A stretch of DNA of 64,000 nt from NCBI GenBank assembly GCA_018057825.1, contig JAGPCY010000015.1, forward strand, positions 86,200 to 150,199, read 5' to 3'. The notes under the pieces were generated by a model. It was given only the letters and a program-made list of their open reading frames with translations. It ran no database searches and was not told where the DNA came from. Position 1 is the stretch's first letter. Each line of letters begins with the position of its first letter. This DNA comes from Kofleriaceae bacterium (GTDB lineage: Bacteria > Myxococcota_A > Polyangia > Haliangiales > Haliangiaceae). Positions 9,610-17,318 of the stretch are shown here, one piece after another. The position numbers and the translations under genes were made by a program.

Positions 9610-10968
9610 ATGACCGACGCCCCGCCCCTCACCGACCGCGAGCTCGACGATCGCCTGCGCCAGGCGACCGACGCGCTCCTGGCTCTCGCTTCGCCGACGC
9701 GCCAGGACGGCCTCGCCGCCCGGGTCGAGGCCGAGCTGGCCGGGCTCGACGGACCGCGTGCCCTGGAGACCACGATGACCACCGACACCGACGACGACGC
9801 TCCCGCCTCGACCTCCATCGCCCCGCCGACCGCGAGCGCCGGCGCCGGCCGGACCGAGGACTCCGGGCTGCACGACCTGAAGGCCCTGGCCAAGGACACG
9901 CGCAAGCGCATCTCGCGGCGGATCACCAGCCAGCACGACGTCGACGAGCGCCTGCTGTCGGCCTCGCACAGCGGCCTGCGCGCGGTGGCGCTGCCCGAGC
10001 CGGCGATGGTGGTCGCGTTCCCCGAGGCCCCGACCAGCCTGGCTGAGGTTCGGCCGGCGTCGGCGGCCAGCGTCGCCGCGATCGAGGCGGCCGCGCCGGC
10101 GCCCAAGCCCAAGCGCACCGCGCTGTGGATCGGCGCGGGCGCGATCGGCCTGGCGGCGGCCGCCGCGGCGGTGATCATGGCCGGCGGAGGCGGGGGCGGC
10201 GACAAGCCGGCCGAGCCGCGGCTCGCGGCGGCCGGGCCCGCCGGCTCGGCGACGACGGTGTCGGCGCCCGCGATCGAGCCCGCGCCGCCGCCCGCGGCTG
10301 CGCCCGCGGTGGTCGTCGCGGCCAGCCCACCCGAGCCGGCGAAGCCCGAGGTCGCCGGGGCCCCGGCGGCGATGGCCGGCGGCGCAGCGTCCGACGATCG
10401 GGTCGAGGTCAAGGTCCGCGGCACTGAGCCCAAGCCGGCTGACGTCAAAGCGGGCGACCCCAAGGCCGGCGAAGCCAAGCCGGCGCGCACCGACGACAAG
10501 CCGGGCAAGACCGATCCGAAGGGCGATCCCAAGACCGCCGGCAAGCCCGACCCCAAGACCGAGGGCGATGGCAAGCCGGGCGGCGCGGCCGCCGGCAAGC
10601 CGAGCGGCGAGAAGAGCATCGAGGACCTGCTGAACGATGCCACCGGCACCGGGGGCAAGCCCAAGGACGACCCGGCGACGCCGACCGGCCCGACCAAGTC
10701 CGGCCTCGAGCCCAAGGAGATCAAGGCCGGCATGAGCGCGGTGGCCGGCGCGGCCCAGGGTTGCTACGGCAAGCACGGCGAGGCTGGCCACGTGAAGATC
10801 AAGGCGGTCGTCGCGCCGTCGGGCTCGGTGACGAAGGCCGACGCCACGGGCGAGTTCGCGGGCACCCCGACCGGCGCCTGCGTCGCCGCCGCGGTCAAGG
10901 GCGCGAGCTTCCCGTCGTGGACCGGGGCGCCGATGACCGTGACGTACTCGTTCACACTCCAGGAGTAG
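9610..10968 (+). CDS. Single-TM protein with AgmX/TonB-C-like C-terminal domain, possible anti-sigma partner
   Basis: The 452-residue protein has a cytoplasmic N-terminal part (1 to about 170) and one transmembrane helix at about 175-197. A long Pro/Lys/Gly-rich linker with repeated KPDPK-like segments follows. The last 90 residues resemble the AgmX/TonB-C fold common in myxobacteria (CYGKHGEAGHVKIKAVVAPSG and FPSW). The position 74 bp behind an ECF sigma gene and the membrane topology suggest that it holds or senses for the sigma factor. No HxxxCxxC anti-sigma zinc site is visible, so this is inference. A TonB-like energy-coupling or periplasm-spanning role is an alternative. Confidence 0.65.
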   Translation: MTDAPPLTDRELDDRLRQATDALLALASPTRQDGLAARVEAELAGLDGPRALETTMTTDTDDDAPASTSIAPPTASAGAGRTEDSGLHDLKALAKDTRKRISRRITSQHDVDERLLSASHSGLRAVALPEPAMVVAFPEAPTSLAEVRPASAASVAAIEAAAPAPKPKRTALWIGAGAIGLAAAAAAVIMAGGGGGGDKPAEPRLAAAGPAGSATTVSAPAIEPAPPPAAAPAVVVAASPPEPAKPEVAGAPAAMAGGAASDDRVEVKVRGTEPKPADVKAGDPKAGEAKPARTDDKPGKTDPKGDPKTAGKPDPKTEGDGKPGGAAAGKPSGEKSIEDLLNDATGTGGKPKDDPATPTGPTKSGLEPKEIKAGMSAVAGAAQGCYGKHGEAGHVKIKAVVAPSGSVTKADATGEFAGTPTGACVAAAVKGASFPSWTGAPMTVTYSFTLQE

Positions 10969-10997
10969 TTGCGCGCGGCGGCGGCTGCCCGCATGCT
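10969..10997 (+). promoter_or_regulatory. Sigma-70-like promoter TTGCGC-N17-CATGCT
   Basis: TTGCGC (10969-10974) and CATGCT (10992-10997) are 17 nt apart. The ATG at 11009 lies 11 nt downstream, giving a leader of only a few bases. Confidence 0.45.
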
Positions 10998-11008
10998 CGT
11001 CGGCCGCC

Positions 11009-12076
11009 ATGGCACACGGCACTCGCGGCAACTTCTTCGAGGACTTTCGGGTCGGGCAGCGCTTCGTCCACCCGACCCCGCGCACGCTGCACGGCGGCGA
11101 TCTGGCGCTGTACATCGGCCTGACCGGCGACCGCCGACCGGTGTCGTCGTCGACCGAGTTCGCGCGCAGCCTCGGGTTCGCCCGCGAGGTCGTGCACGAT
11201 CTGCTCGGCTTCCACGTCGTGTTCGGCAAGACCGTCGGGGACATCTCGCACAACGCGGTCGCCAACCTGGGCTACGCCCGGGTCTTGTTCCCGCGCCCGA
11301 TCTACCCGGGCGACACGCTCACCGCGGAGACCGAGGTCATCGGCGTGCGCGAGCTGTCGGACGGCAAGCGCGGCATCGTCTACGTCGCCAGCCGGGGTCA
11401 CAACCAGAAGGGCCAGGAGGTGGTGTCGTTCTACCGCTGGGTGATGGTGGCCAAGCGCGATCCATCGGCGCCGGCGCCGACCCCGGTGGTGCCGAACCTG
11501 CCGCCCGAGGTGCCGGCCGCCGAGCTGCCGGTGCCCGAGGCCCTGAACCTGTCGCGCTTCCGCGATCTGCAGTGGGCCACCGGCGGTCGCCGGCTGTGGG
11601 ACGACTTCACCGTCGGCGAGCGCCTCGAGCACGGCGGCGGCATGACGATCGAGGACGCCGATCACATGCTGGCGACCCGGCTGTACCAGAACAGCGCCCG
11701 GGTCCACTTCGACGGCCACGGCGCCGCCCGCGGCGGCGGCCGGCGGTTGGTCTACGGCGGCCACGTCGTCAGCGTCGCCCACGCCCTGGCGTGGTCGGGG
11801 CTCGAGAACGTCCTGCGGATCGCGGCGTGGAACAGCGGCAGCCACGTCAACCCGACCTACGGCGGCGACACGATCTACGCCTACACCGACGTCCTCGATC
11901 GCGCGGCCTTGCCCGGGCGCACCGATCTCGGCGCGGTCCGCCTCAAGCTGACCGCGGTCAAGAACGTCGATCCGGCGGCCGAGCCGTTCACCGCCGAGGT
12001 CGAGCGCGACGGCAAGCCCGCCCTCGATCCGCGGGTCGTCCTGGTGCTCGACTACTGGGGCCTGGTGCCGCGGTAG
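11009..12076 (+). CDS. mch: Mesaconyl-CoA hydratase / beta-methylmalyl-CoA dehydratase (MaoC double hot-dog)
   Basis: The 355-residue product closely follows the pattern I know for the Mch enzyme of Rhodobacter and Chloroflexus. It has GNFFEDFRVGQ, HATP/HPTPRT-type and FHVVFGKTVGDIS segments. YPGDTL, RWVMVRKRD-like and ATRLYQNSARVHF come later, and the end is YGGHVVSVAHAL with NPTYGGDTIYA. Two MaoC-type hot-dog domains lie at about 10-165 and 195-340. The enzyme interconverts methylmalyl-CoA and mesaconyl-CoA in the ethylmalonyl-CoA pathway and the 3-hydroxypropionate cycle. No other gene of those pathways is in this window. The exact substrate is inferred from similarity. Its 3' end overlaps the convergent next gene by 25 bp. 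Confidence 0.82.
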   Translation: MAHGTRGNFFEDFRVGQRFVHPTPRTLHGGDLALYIGLTGDRRPVSSSTEFARSLGFAREVVHDLLGFHVVFGKTVGDISHNAVANLGYARVLFPRPIYPGDTLTAETEVIGVRELSDGKRGIVYVASRGHNQKGQEVVSFYRWVMVAKRDPSAPAPTPVVPNLPPEVPAAELPVPEALNLSRFRDLQWATGGRRLWDDFTVGERLEHGGGMTIEDADHMLATRLYQNSARVHFDGHGAARGGGRRLVYGGHVVSVAHALAWSGLENVLRIAAWNSGSHVNPTYGGDTIYAYTDVLDRAALPGRTDLGAVRLKLTAVKNVDPAAEPFTAEVERDGKPALDPRVVLVLDYWGLVPR

Positions 12077-12513
12077 CGACGGCGCGCCAGCGTTAGCGCG
12101 AGGGCGGCGGCGGCGGCGGCGATCGCGAGGGCGGCGGCGATCGCCGTGGCCCGGCGCCGGCTGGGCGCGCGCGGCGGCGCGCCGAGGACGGTGACGGTGA
12201 GGTCGGCGTCAGCGCCGACCAGCGCGGTGGCGGCGGCGCTCGCGGCGACGCGCAGGCCGTCGCGATCGGCGTCGGCGCCGACCACCAGGGTCACGGCGAC
12301 CCGCGGCCGCACGGTCGACGGTCGCGGCGCCAGGGGGTCGCGCGCGGGCACGGCGATCGCGATCGCGGCCCGGCGCAGGCCGGGCAGGGCGGCGAGCTGC
12401 GCCCGGAGCCGACCCTCGAGGGCGCGCCCGTCGGCGGCCGCGGCCTCGGCCGGCGTCGGTGGCAAGGCGTCGCCCAGGTCGCAGCCCACCAGCGCGGCCA
12501 GGACCAGGAGCAT
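12052..12513 (-). CDS. Small SctJ/FliF-like lipoprotein with C-terminal membrane helix
   Basis: The 153-residue protein has a lipoprotein signal with the lipobox LVGC (C11). The core (about 33-112) resembles the second ring-building motif of the type III secretion ring protein SctJ and of FliF: a helix EGRLRAQLAALPGLRRA leads into strand IAIAVPARDP, then a second helix and strand LTVTVL. A transmembrane helix (about 122-143) follows, as in SctJ. The first ring-building motif is absent and no other secretion genes lie nearby, so it may be an orphan derived from such a system. It overlaps the convergent mch gene by 25 bp. An upstream in-frame GTG at 12517-12519 is an alternative start. Confidence 0.5.
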   Translation of the reverse strand: MLLVLAALVGCDLGDALPPTPAEAAAADGRALEGRLRAQLAALPGLRRAAIAIAVPARDPLAPRPSTVRPRVAVTLVVGADADRDGLRVAASAAATALVGADADLTVTVLGAPPRAPSRRRATAIAAALAIAAAAAALALTLARRRYRGTRPQ

Positions 12514-12525
12514 GCGCACGACACG

Positions 12526-12651
12526 ATTCGGAGAGATCAAGCGGATGACCGAGCTGCCGCGAATACCCAAACGGCCACGAATGGCCGTTATTTCGCGATT
12601 CGCCGAGCTCCGGCGAGTCGCCGAGATCCCGCGAATCGTCGAGGTCACAGC
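12526..12651. repeat. Degenerate 18-bp tandem repeat, seven units
   Basis: Units start at 12526, 12544, 12562, 12580, 12598, 12616 and 12634, with an approximate consensus ATTCGCCGAGATCCCGCG. The phase is exactly 18 bp across all units while the sequence drifts. It fills the gap between two minus-strand genes and runs 7 bp into the stop end of the upstream gene. On the minus strand it would read as hexapeptides of the IRGxSx type without an obvious start. Confidence 0.75.
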
Positions 12652-13922
12652 GCGCGCTTGCACGCCGAGCACCACCAGACCGCGCGCTTGCCGTGCCACA
12701 GGGTCGCGCCGCGGCACTGCGGGCACAGCGGCGACGGCCGCGGCGCCAGGGCCGGCGCCGGGGCCGGACGTGGAGGGCTCGGCGCCGGGGCCAGGGCCGG
12801 CGCGTAGGCCGGGATGATCGGTGGCGCAGGTGGGGCCGGCGCGGGCGGGGCCGGCGCGGGGAGCGCGTCGCCGCCGAGGGCCGGCAAGATCGGCCGCGGC
12901 CCGGCGGGCGCCGCGGCGAGGCGCGAGGTCGGCGGCGAGGCGGCCGTGGCGGTCGCGGCGGTCGCGGTGCGGAACCAGCGGTGGGCCAGGATCGCGACCA
13001 CCACCAGGCCGAGGCCGGCGCTGGCGAAGACCACGATCCCGGGGCCGAGCTGCGCGCGCCGCGCCGGCACGGTCGCGATCGCGATCACCGTCAGGACCGC
13101 GGCCAACCCGCCGAGGTCGGCGGTCGCGTGGGCCCACCAGCGCGGCGCGGCGCCTCGGCTGGTGCGGGCGAGCAGGCCGATCGCGGCGACCCACAGGCCG
13201 CCGGCGACCGCGGCGATCGATCCGAGGAGCAGGAGCGAGCGCACGCTGGCCCGGCCGTTGCCGTAGGTCTCGCAGACGTCGCTCTCGCAGAACTCGAAGC
13301 CGAGCGCCGAGCGGCTGCGGCTGGCGAACTCCAGCTCCTGATGCCACCAGCTTCGGGTCGCCAGCGTGAGCCACGCCGCCAGGATCAAGAGCGCGATCGC
13401 GGCCGACACGCCGAGGCGTCGCGGCCCGGGCGCCTGCGGGGTCAGGTCGGCCGGCGCGGCGGTGGCGAGGGCGACCAGGCCGGTGCCGAGCAAGGTCAGC
13501 CACAGCCCCAGGCCGAGCTCGGGCGAGCCGTAGATCTCGGGGAGGCGCTCGATCGCCACGGTGCCGGCCGCCGCGGCCGCGGTCACCGCCGCCACCACGC
13601 CGCCGGCCGCCGCGATCCGCCCGCGCGGCGCGATCGCCGCGATCACCGCCAGGGCCGCGGTCGCGACCAGGAGCAAGAGCGTCAGGCGCCCCGACCACGC
13701 GAACAGATCGTCGCGCAGCCCGGGCGCGCCGGTCAGCTCGACCGCGCGGCAGTTGCGGGCGCTGTCGTCGACGCAGTGATCGCCGCCGAGCAAGGTCAGG
13801 TTGGCGCGCGAGCCGGTCTCGTCGTGGCGATCGCGGATCTTCCACCACGGCAAGGCCATGGCCAGCACCAGGACGATCGCGGCGGCCACGCACAAGGCGG
13901 CGCCGGCGGCTCGACGGTTCAT
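12645..13922 (-). CDS. Multi-pass membrane protein with C-terminal zinc ribbon
   Basis: The 425-residue protein has about eight hydrophobic helices in two similar halves. Each half begins with a helix and a loop containing two cysteines (DHCVDDSARNC and FEFCESDVC). After the last helix (about residue 310) comes a Pro/Ala-rich linker of 70 residues. The C-terminus is a treble-clef or zinc-ribbon motif with CPQC and CSAC and a WHGKRAVWWC core. I recognise no family; the fusion of a polytopic membrane part with a cytoplasmic zinc ribbon is unusual. A TACCGT box lies 6 nt before the ATG. The start codon overlaps the upstream region of the divergent mutH-like gene. Confidence 0.65.
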   Translation of the reverse strand: MNRRAAGAALCVAAAIVLVLAMALPWWKIRDRHDETGSRANLTLLGGDHCVDDSARNCRAVELTGAPGLRDDLFAWSGRLTLLLLVATAALAVIAAIAPRGRIAAAGGVVAAVTAAAAAGTVAIERLPEIYGSPELGLGLWLTLLGTGLVALATAAPADLTPQAPGPRRLGVSAAIALLILAAWLTLATRSWWHQELEFASRSRSALGFEFCESDVCETYGNGRASVRSLLLLGSIAAVAGGLWVAAIGLLARTSRGAAPRWWAHATADLGGLAAVLTVIAIATVPARRAQLGPGIVVFASAGLGLVVVAILAHRWFRTATAATATAASPPTSRLAAAPAGPRPILPALGGDALPAPAPPAPAPPAPPIIPAYAPALAPAPSPPRPAPAPALAPRPSPLCPQCRGATLWHGKRAVWWCSACKRAL

Positions 13923-13928
13923 GGCCCC

Positions 13929-13938
13929 ACGGTACCAT
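13929..13938. promoter_or_regulatory. Overlapping divergent leaderless -10 boxes
   Basis: Read on the minus strand, TACCGT (13934-13929) lies 6 nt before the ATG of the membrane protein. Read on the plus strand, TACCAT (13933-13938) lies 9 nt before the GTG at 13948. The two boxes share the TA step, so the promoters should exclude one another. Confidence 0.45.
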
Positions 13939-13947
13939 CCCGACGCC

Positions 13948-14817
13948 GTGAACGCTGCCGCGGTGCTCCTCGCCCTGGTCGCGCCGGCGACCGCGCGTCG
14001 GCTCGGCGCCGGCGCCGAGGCTCGCTACCGCGGCGACCTGGTCAGTCTGCTCAACCGCCTGCGCAAGGACGAGCTCTCCGCGCTGGCGGCGCGGCTGCGG
14101 CTCGCGGCCGACGACGACGTCGGTGGCCTGCGCGCGGCGCTGTGGCGGTGGGGCGCCCTGGCGGAGGCCGGCGGCTCGGCGTGGCTGGGCACGCCGGTGC
14201 AGCCGGTGCCGTCGCGGCTCGGCGCGCGCCTCCTCCACGTCGCGCCGGCCCGCGGCCTGGCGCCGCCCAGCCCGGCCTGGCCGCGCCCCATCCCGCCGCC
14301 GCGGCCGCCGGCCCCGCCCGACGAGGAGCCCGGCGACCTCGATCTGCTCCTGGCGGCCGCCGATCGCGCGCTCGGCGTGCGCCTGCCGGCGCGCGGTCGC
14401 GACAAGGGCGCGTGGGGGCGGGCGGCGGCGGCGCTCCTCGGCGTGATCGAGCGCGGCGCCGACGAGCCCGACTGGCGCGGCGAGGTCGAGCTCAAGACCG
14501 TGCCGGTGGCCCGCGATCGCGACGGTCAGTGGCGCGTGACCGAAGATCCCGCGGTGGCGATGGAGGGGGCGTCGCCCTTGGCCAAGCTCGGCCGGGTGCT
14601 GTGGCTGTGCCGGGCCGGCCAGGGCGACGGCGCGACCCTGATCTCGTGGTACTTGCTCGACTGGGATGCTGACCTCGCTCGCTGGATCCGCCGCGATCTC
14701 CACACCCGCCCCAAGGGGCCGCGGGGCACCGCCGCGCGCGGCTGGTACCTGCACAAGCGGTTCTTCGTCGACGCCGGCCTGTACGCCACCCTCAACGGAC
14801 CGCCGGTGACGCCATGA
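13948..14817 (+). CDS. mutH: MutH/Sau3AI-type endonuclease
   Basis: The 289-residue protein contains the hallmark of the MutH fold: an acidic residue in EPDW followed by GEVELKTVPV, which supplies the ExK of the D-ExK metal site. A preceding helix has KGAWGRAAAALLGV. MutH nicks unmethylated GATC in mismatch repair; Sau3AI-type relatives cut both strands. It has an N-terminal extension of about 100 residues with a helical region and a Pro-rich linker. The GTG at 13948 is chosen over the ATG at 13921 because that ATG overlaps the start codon of the divergent gene. No Dam-like DNA methyltransferase is nearby. It overlaps the following rRNA methyltransferase gene by 4 bp. Confidence 0.78.
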   Translation: MNAAAVLLALVAPATARRLGAGAEARYRGDLVSLLNRLRKDELSALAARLRLAADDDVGGLRAALWRWGALAEAGGSAWLGTPVQPVPSRLGARLLHVAPARGLAPPSPAWPRPIPPPRPPAPPDEEPGDLDLLLAAADRALGVRLPARGRDKGAWGRAAAALLGVIERGADEPDWRGEVELKTVPVARDRDGQWRVTEDPAVAMEGASPLAKLGRVLWLCRAGQGDGATLISWYLLDWDADLARWIRRDLHTRPKGPRGTAARGWYLHKRFFVDAGLYATLNGPPVTP

Positions 14818-15932
14818 ACACCGACGCCTTGCGCCTGGTCGGTTCGGCCCAGACCAACCGCGCGATGGAGGCCGAGCTGATCCGCATCGCCTATCGCGCC
14901 CTCGGCCGGCGGCCGCCGGCGCCGCGCCGCGACGGCACCGGCCAGCTCGCCTATCCGTGGGATGACGGGCTGGCCGCGGCCGCGCTGACCTACCACCGGA
15001 CCTCGACCCGGGTGGTGCGCGATCTGTACGCGTCGTCGGCCCGTCGCCTCGAGCCGCTGTACGACGAGCTGGTGGCCGACGTCGCCGGCGATCGCCGCGG
15101 CTGGGACGCCGGGGTGCGGACGATCTCGGTCGAGGTCCGACGGGTCGCCGAGTTCGCGGCCGGCGAGCGCCAGCTCGTCGGCACGATCAAGAACGCGCTC
15201 GTCGACGGCGCGGTCCGGCGCGGCGTCGCCCTCGAGGTCTCGCCCGAGCGGCCCGACGCCCTGGTGGTCGCGCGCCTGGATGATCGCGGCCAGGTCCAGA
15301 TCGGCCTGGACCTGACCCGCGGCACCCGGACCCGGCGCGGCTGGCGGACCGCGGCCGGCGAGGCGCCCCTGCGCGAGCACCTGGCGGCGGTGCTGGCCAT
15401 CGAGGCTCGCTACGATCCGCGCCAGGACCTGCTGGTCGATCCGATGTGCGGCGCCGGGACGATCGCGATCGAGGCGGCGCTGGCGGCGCGCGGCGCGCCG
15501 GTGATCGGGACCGCCCCGGCGCTGTGGCCCGACACCCGCCCGGTGATCGTCGCGGGCGATCACGACCTCGAGGTCCTGGCCGTGGCCCGGGCCAACGCCG
15601 CCCGCGCAGGAGTCACGCTGATCTGGGAACGTGGGGATTTCGCGCGATTGAGCCGTGACGAGATCTTGGCCGCAGCCGCGGATTTCGGCGAGGTCCCGCC
15701 GCGCGGCCTGGTCCTGTGCAACCCGCCGTGGGGCGAGCGCCTCGAGGTCGCCGACGCCCGCCTGGCCTACGGCGCCCTGGCCGACTGGTGGCGCGGTCTC
15801 GGCGACTTCCGCCTCGGCATCCTGTGCGCGCACCCCGACTTCGAGGCGGCGTTCGGCGCGCGCTGGCGGGTCAAGAAGCCGCTGTCATCGGGCAACCTCC
15901 GCGGCTACCTGTACCTGTACGATCCGCAATAG
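14814..15932 (+). CDS. rlmL: THUMP-domain 23S rRNA guanine-N2 methyltransferase, RlmL-like
   Basis: The 372-residue protein has an N-terminal THUMP-type RNA-binding region (about 20-160) and a UPF0020 methyltransferase domain. SAM motif I is VDPMCGAGTIAIEAA, near residue 206. The catalytic motif is LCNPPWGERL, near residue 302, typical of base-amino methyltransferases. It matches the N-terminal half of E. coli RlmKL, which makes m2G2445 in 23S rRNA; the RlmK half is missing here. The ATGA overlap with the MutH-like gene means the two are co-transcribed, though their functions look unrelated. The exact target base is inferred. Confidence 0.85.
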   Translation: MNTDALRLVGSAQTNRAMEAELIRIAYRALGRRPPAPRRDGTGQLAYPWDDGLAAAALTYHRTSTRVVRDLYASSARRLEPLYDELVADVAGDRRGWDAGVRTISVEVRRVAEFAAGERQLVGTIKNALVDGAVRRGVALEVSPERPDALVVARLDDRGQVQIGLDLTRGTRTRRGWRTAAGEAPLREHLAAVLAIEARYDPRQDLLVDPMCGAGTIAIEAALAARGAPVIGTAPALWPDTRPVIVAGDHDLEVLAVARANAARAGVTLIWERGDFARLSRDEILAAAADFGEVPPRGLVLCNPPWGERLEVADARLAYGALADWWRGLGDFRLGILCAHPDFEAAFGARWRVKKPLSSGNLRGYLYLYDPQ

Positions 15933-15938
15933 GTCGGG

Positions 15939-15967
15939 TTGCCGGACCAGACAGATCGGTCTAGCGT
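15939..15967 (+). promoter_or_regulatory. Sigma-70-like promoter TTGCCG-N17-TAGCGT, leaderless
   Basis: TTGCCG (15939-15944) and TAGCGT (15962-15967) are 17 nt apart and the GTG at 15974 follows after 6 nt. Confidence 0.6.
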
Positions 15968-15973
15968 CAGCGG

Positions 15974-17263
15974 GTGCGCTCGTCGTCCGCTGTCCGTCGC
16001 CCACTCCGCGCCGCCGCGGTCGCCCTCGCGCTCTTCGCCTGCGCCGGGCCCGAGAGCGACGCTCCCGACGCTGCCGATGCGCAGCCCGACGCGACGATCG
16101 TCCGCCCCGTCATCCCGCCCGACGCCGACCCGTGCCGCGAGGGCGACCGGTGGCCGCTGTCGATCGCCTCGACGACCCGGCCGATGCTCGTCCACTACCA
16201 GGTCGAGGCCGACGCCGCGACCGCGGCCGCGGTGGTCGCGCTCCTCGAGCGCGCCGCCGACGTCGCGATCGATCGCCTCGGGCTGCGGCCGCCGCTGCCC
16301 GACGGCGGTCGCTGTGGGCCCGACGCGCGCCTCGACGTCTTCCTGTGGGCCGGGATCGACGAGTGCTACGTCGACGTGATCGACGAGGTCGAGGCCACCG
16401 CCTACGACGATCGCCTGGCCTACCTGGTCCTCGACCCGTGGGGCAGCTTCGGTGGGCCGCTCCTGCCCACGACCGTGGCCCACGAGCTGACCCACGTGCT
16501 GCAGGCCGCCGACGACTGGAGCGATCTGCCGTTCATCTACGAGGCCAGCGCGGTCCTGGTCGAGGACGAGGTCTGGGACGACGACGATCAGTACCTGGCG
16601 CAGGTCGCTGACTTCGCGGCTCACCCCGACTGGTCGATCGATCGCGATGACGGGTACCAGACCTGGTCGATGTACGGCGCGGCTCAGTTCCTGCGCTTCC
16701 TCCGCGATCGCTACCACCGCGGCGACGCGCGCTTCCTCGGCCGGCTGTGGTGGGCCCTGCGCAGCGACGCCGACAACGAGCCCGACGCCCTCGACGGCGT
16801 GGCCGCGATCTTGGCCGGCACCGGGGCCACGGTCGACGATGCGGTGATCGAGTTCGCGCGCTGGCGCTGGTACACCGGGGCCTGGGCCGATGGCGCGCAC
16901 CTCGAGGAGGCCGCGGCGATGCCGCCGCCGGCGCGGGCCGGGGTCGTGGCGGCGCGCGGTGGTCGCCAGACCGTAACGCCGATGGTCCGCGGCACGGTCT
17001 ACCTCGATCTCGCGGTCGGCCCCGACGATCCAGCGGCGGTCACCGTGGCCCTGCGCGACGCCGACCCGGCGGTCACCTGGGTGGTCTTGGCGTTGCCCGG
17101 CGCCGGCAGCGACGGCGATCGCCTGGACCTGGGCGCCGGCCCCGCGGCGATCGACCCGCGCCGGGTCCGGACCCTGGCGATCACCGCGCTGGCGCCGGGC
17201 GCCGACGCCGACGACCGCACCGATCGCCGCTACGCCGCGACGGTGGTCATCGCGCCGCGCTGA
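15974..17263 (+). CDS. Exported zincin-like metallopeptidase lipoprotein
   Basis: The 429-residue product has a signal sequence with a lipobox-like LFACAG (residues about 19-24) and an Asp/Ala/Pro-rich linker. Near residue 172 it carries HELTH in VAHELTHVLQAADD, the HExxH zinc site of zincins, followed about 25 residues later by an acidic segment (YEASAVLVEDEVWDDDD) that could supply the third ligand. The C-terminal part (about 310-429) is a beta-rich domain. Secreted proteins of this layout are common in myxobacteria. The substrate is unknown. The start is supported by the leaderless promoter. Confidence 0.7.
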   Translation: MRSSSAVRRPLRAAAVALALFACAGPESDAPDAADAQPDATIVRPVIPPDADPCREGDRWPLSIASTTRPMLVHYQVEADAATAAAVVALLERAADVAIDRLGLRPPLPDGGRCGPDARLDVFLWAGIDECYVDVIDEVEATAYDDRLAYLVLDPWGSFGGPLLPTTVAHELTHVLQAADDWSDLPFIYEASAVLVEDEVWDDDDQYLAQVADFAAHPDWSIDRDDGYQTWSMYGAAQFLRFLRDRYHRGDARFLGRLWWALRSDADNEPDALDGVAAILAGTGATVDDAVIEFARWRWYTGAWADGAHLEEAAAMPPPARAGVVAARGGRQTVTPMVRGTVYLDLAVGPDDPAAVTVALRDADPAVTWVVLALPGAGSDGDRLDLGAGPAAIDPRRVRTLAITALAPGADADDRTDRRYAATVVIAPR

Positions 17264-17318
17264 GCGGCGGCCGCGGCCGCGGTTTGCGTCGGGCGCCGCG
17301 ATCGCGCATACCCAAGCC

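Noticed and set aside
12052-13922. A type III secretion locus around the SctJ-like gene
   Set aside because: The only similarity is in one short protein; the neighbouring membrane/zinc-ribbon gene does not match any secretion component.
13921-13947. ATG at 13921 as start of the MutH-like gene
   Set aside because: It overlaps the start codon of the divergent gene, and the leaderless box at 13933-13938 would lie inside the coding region. The GTG at 13948 fits better.
13948-15932. MutH-like nuclease plus adjacent methyltransferase as a restriction-modification pair
   Set aside because: The neighbour has a THUMP domain and NPPW motif of the rRNA RlmL type, so it is an RNA rather than a DNA methyltransferase.
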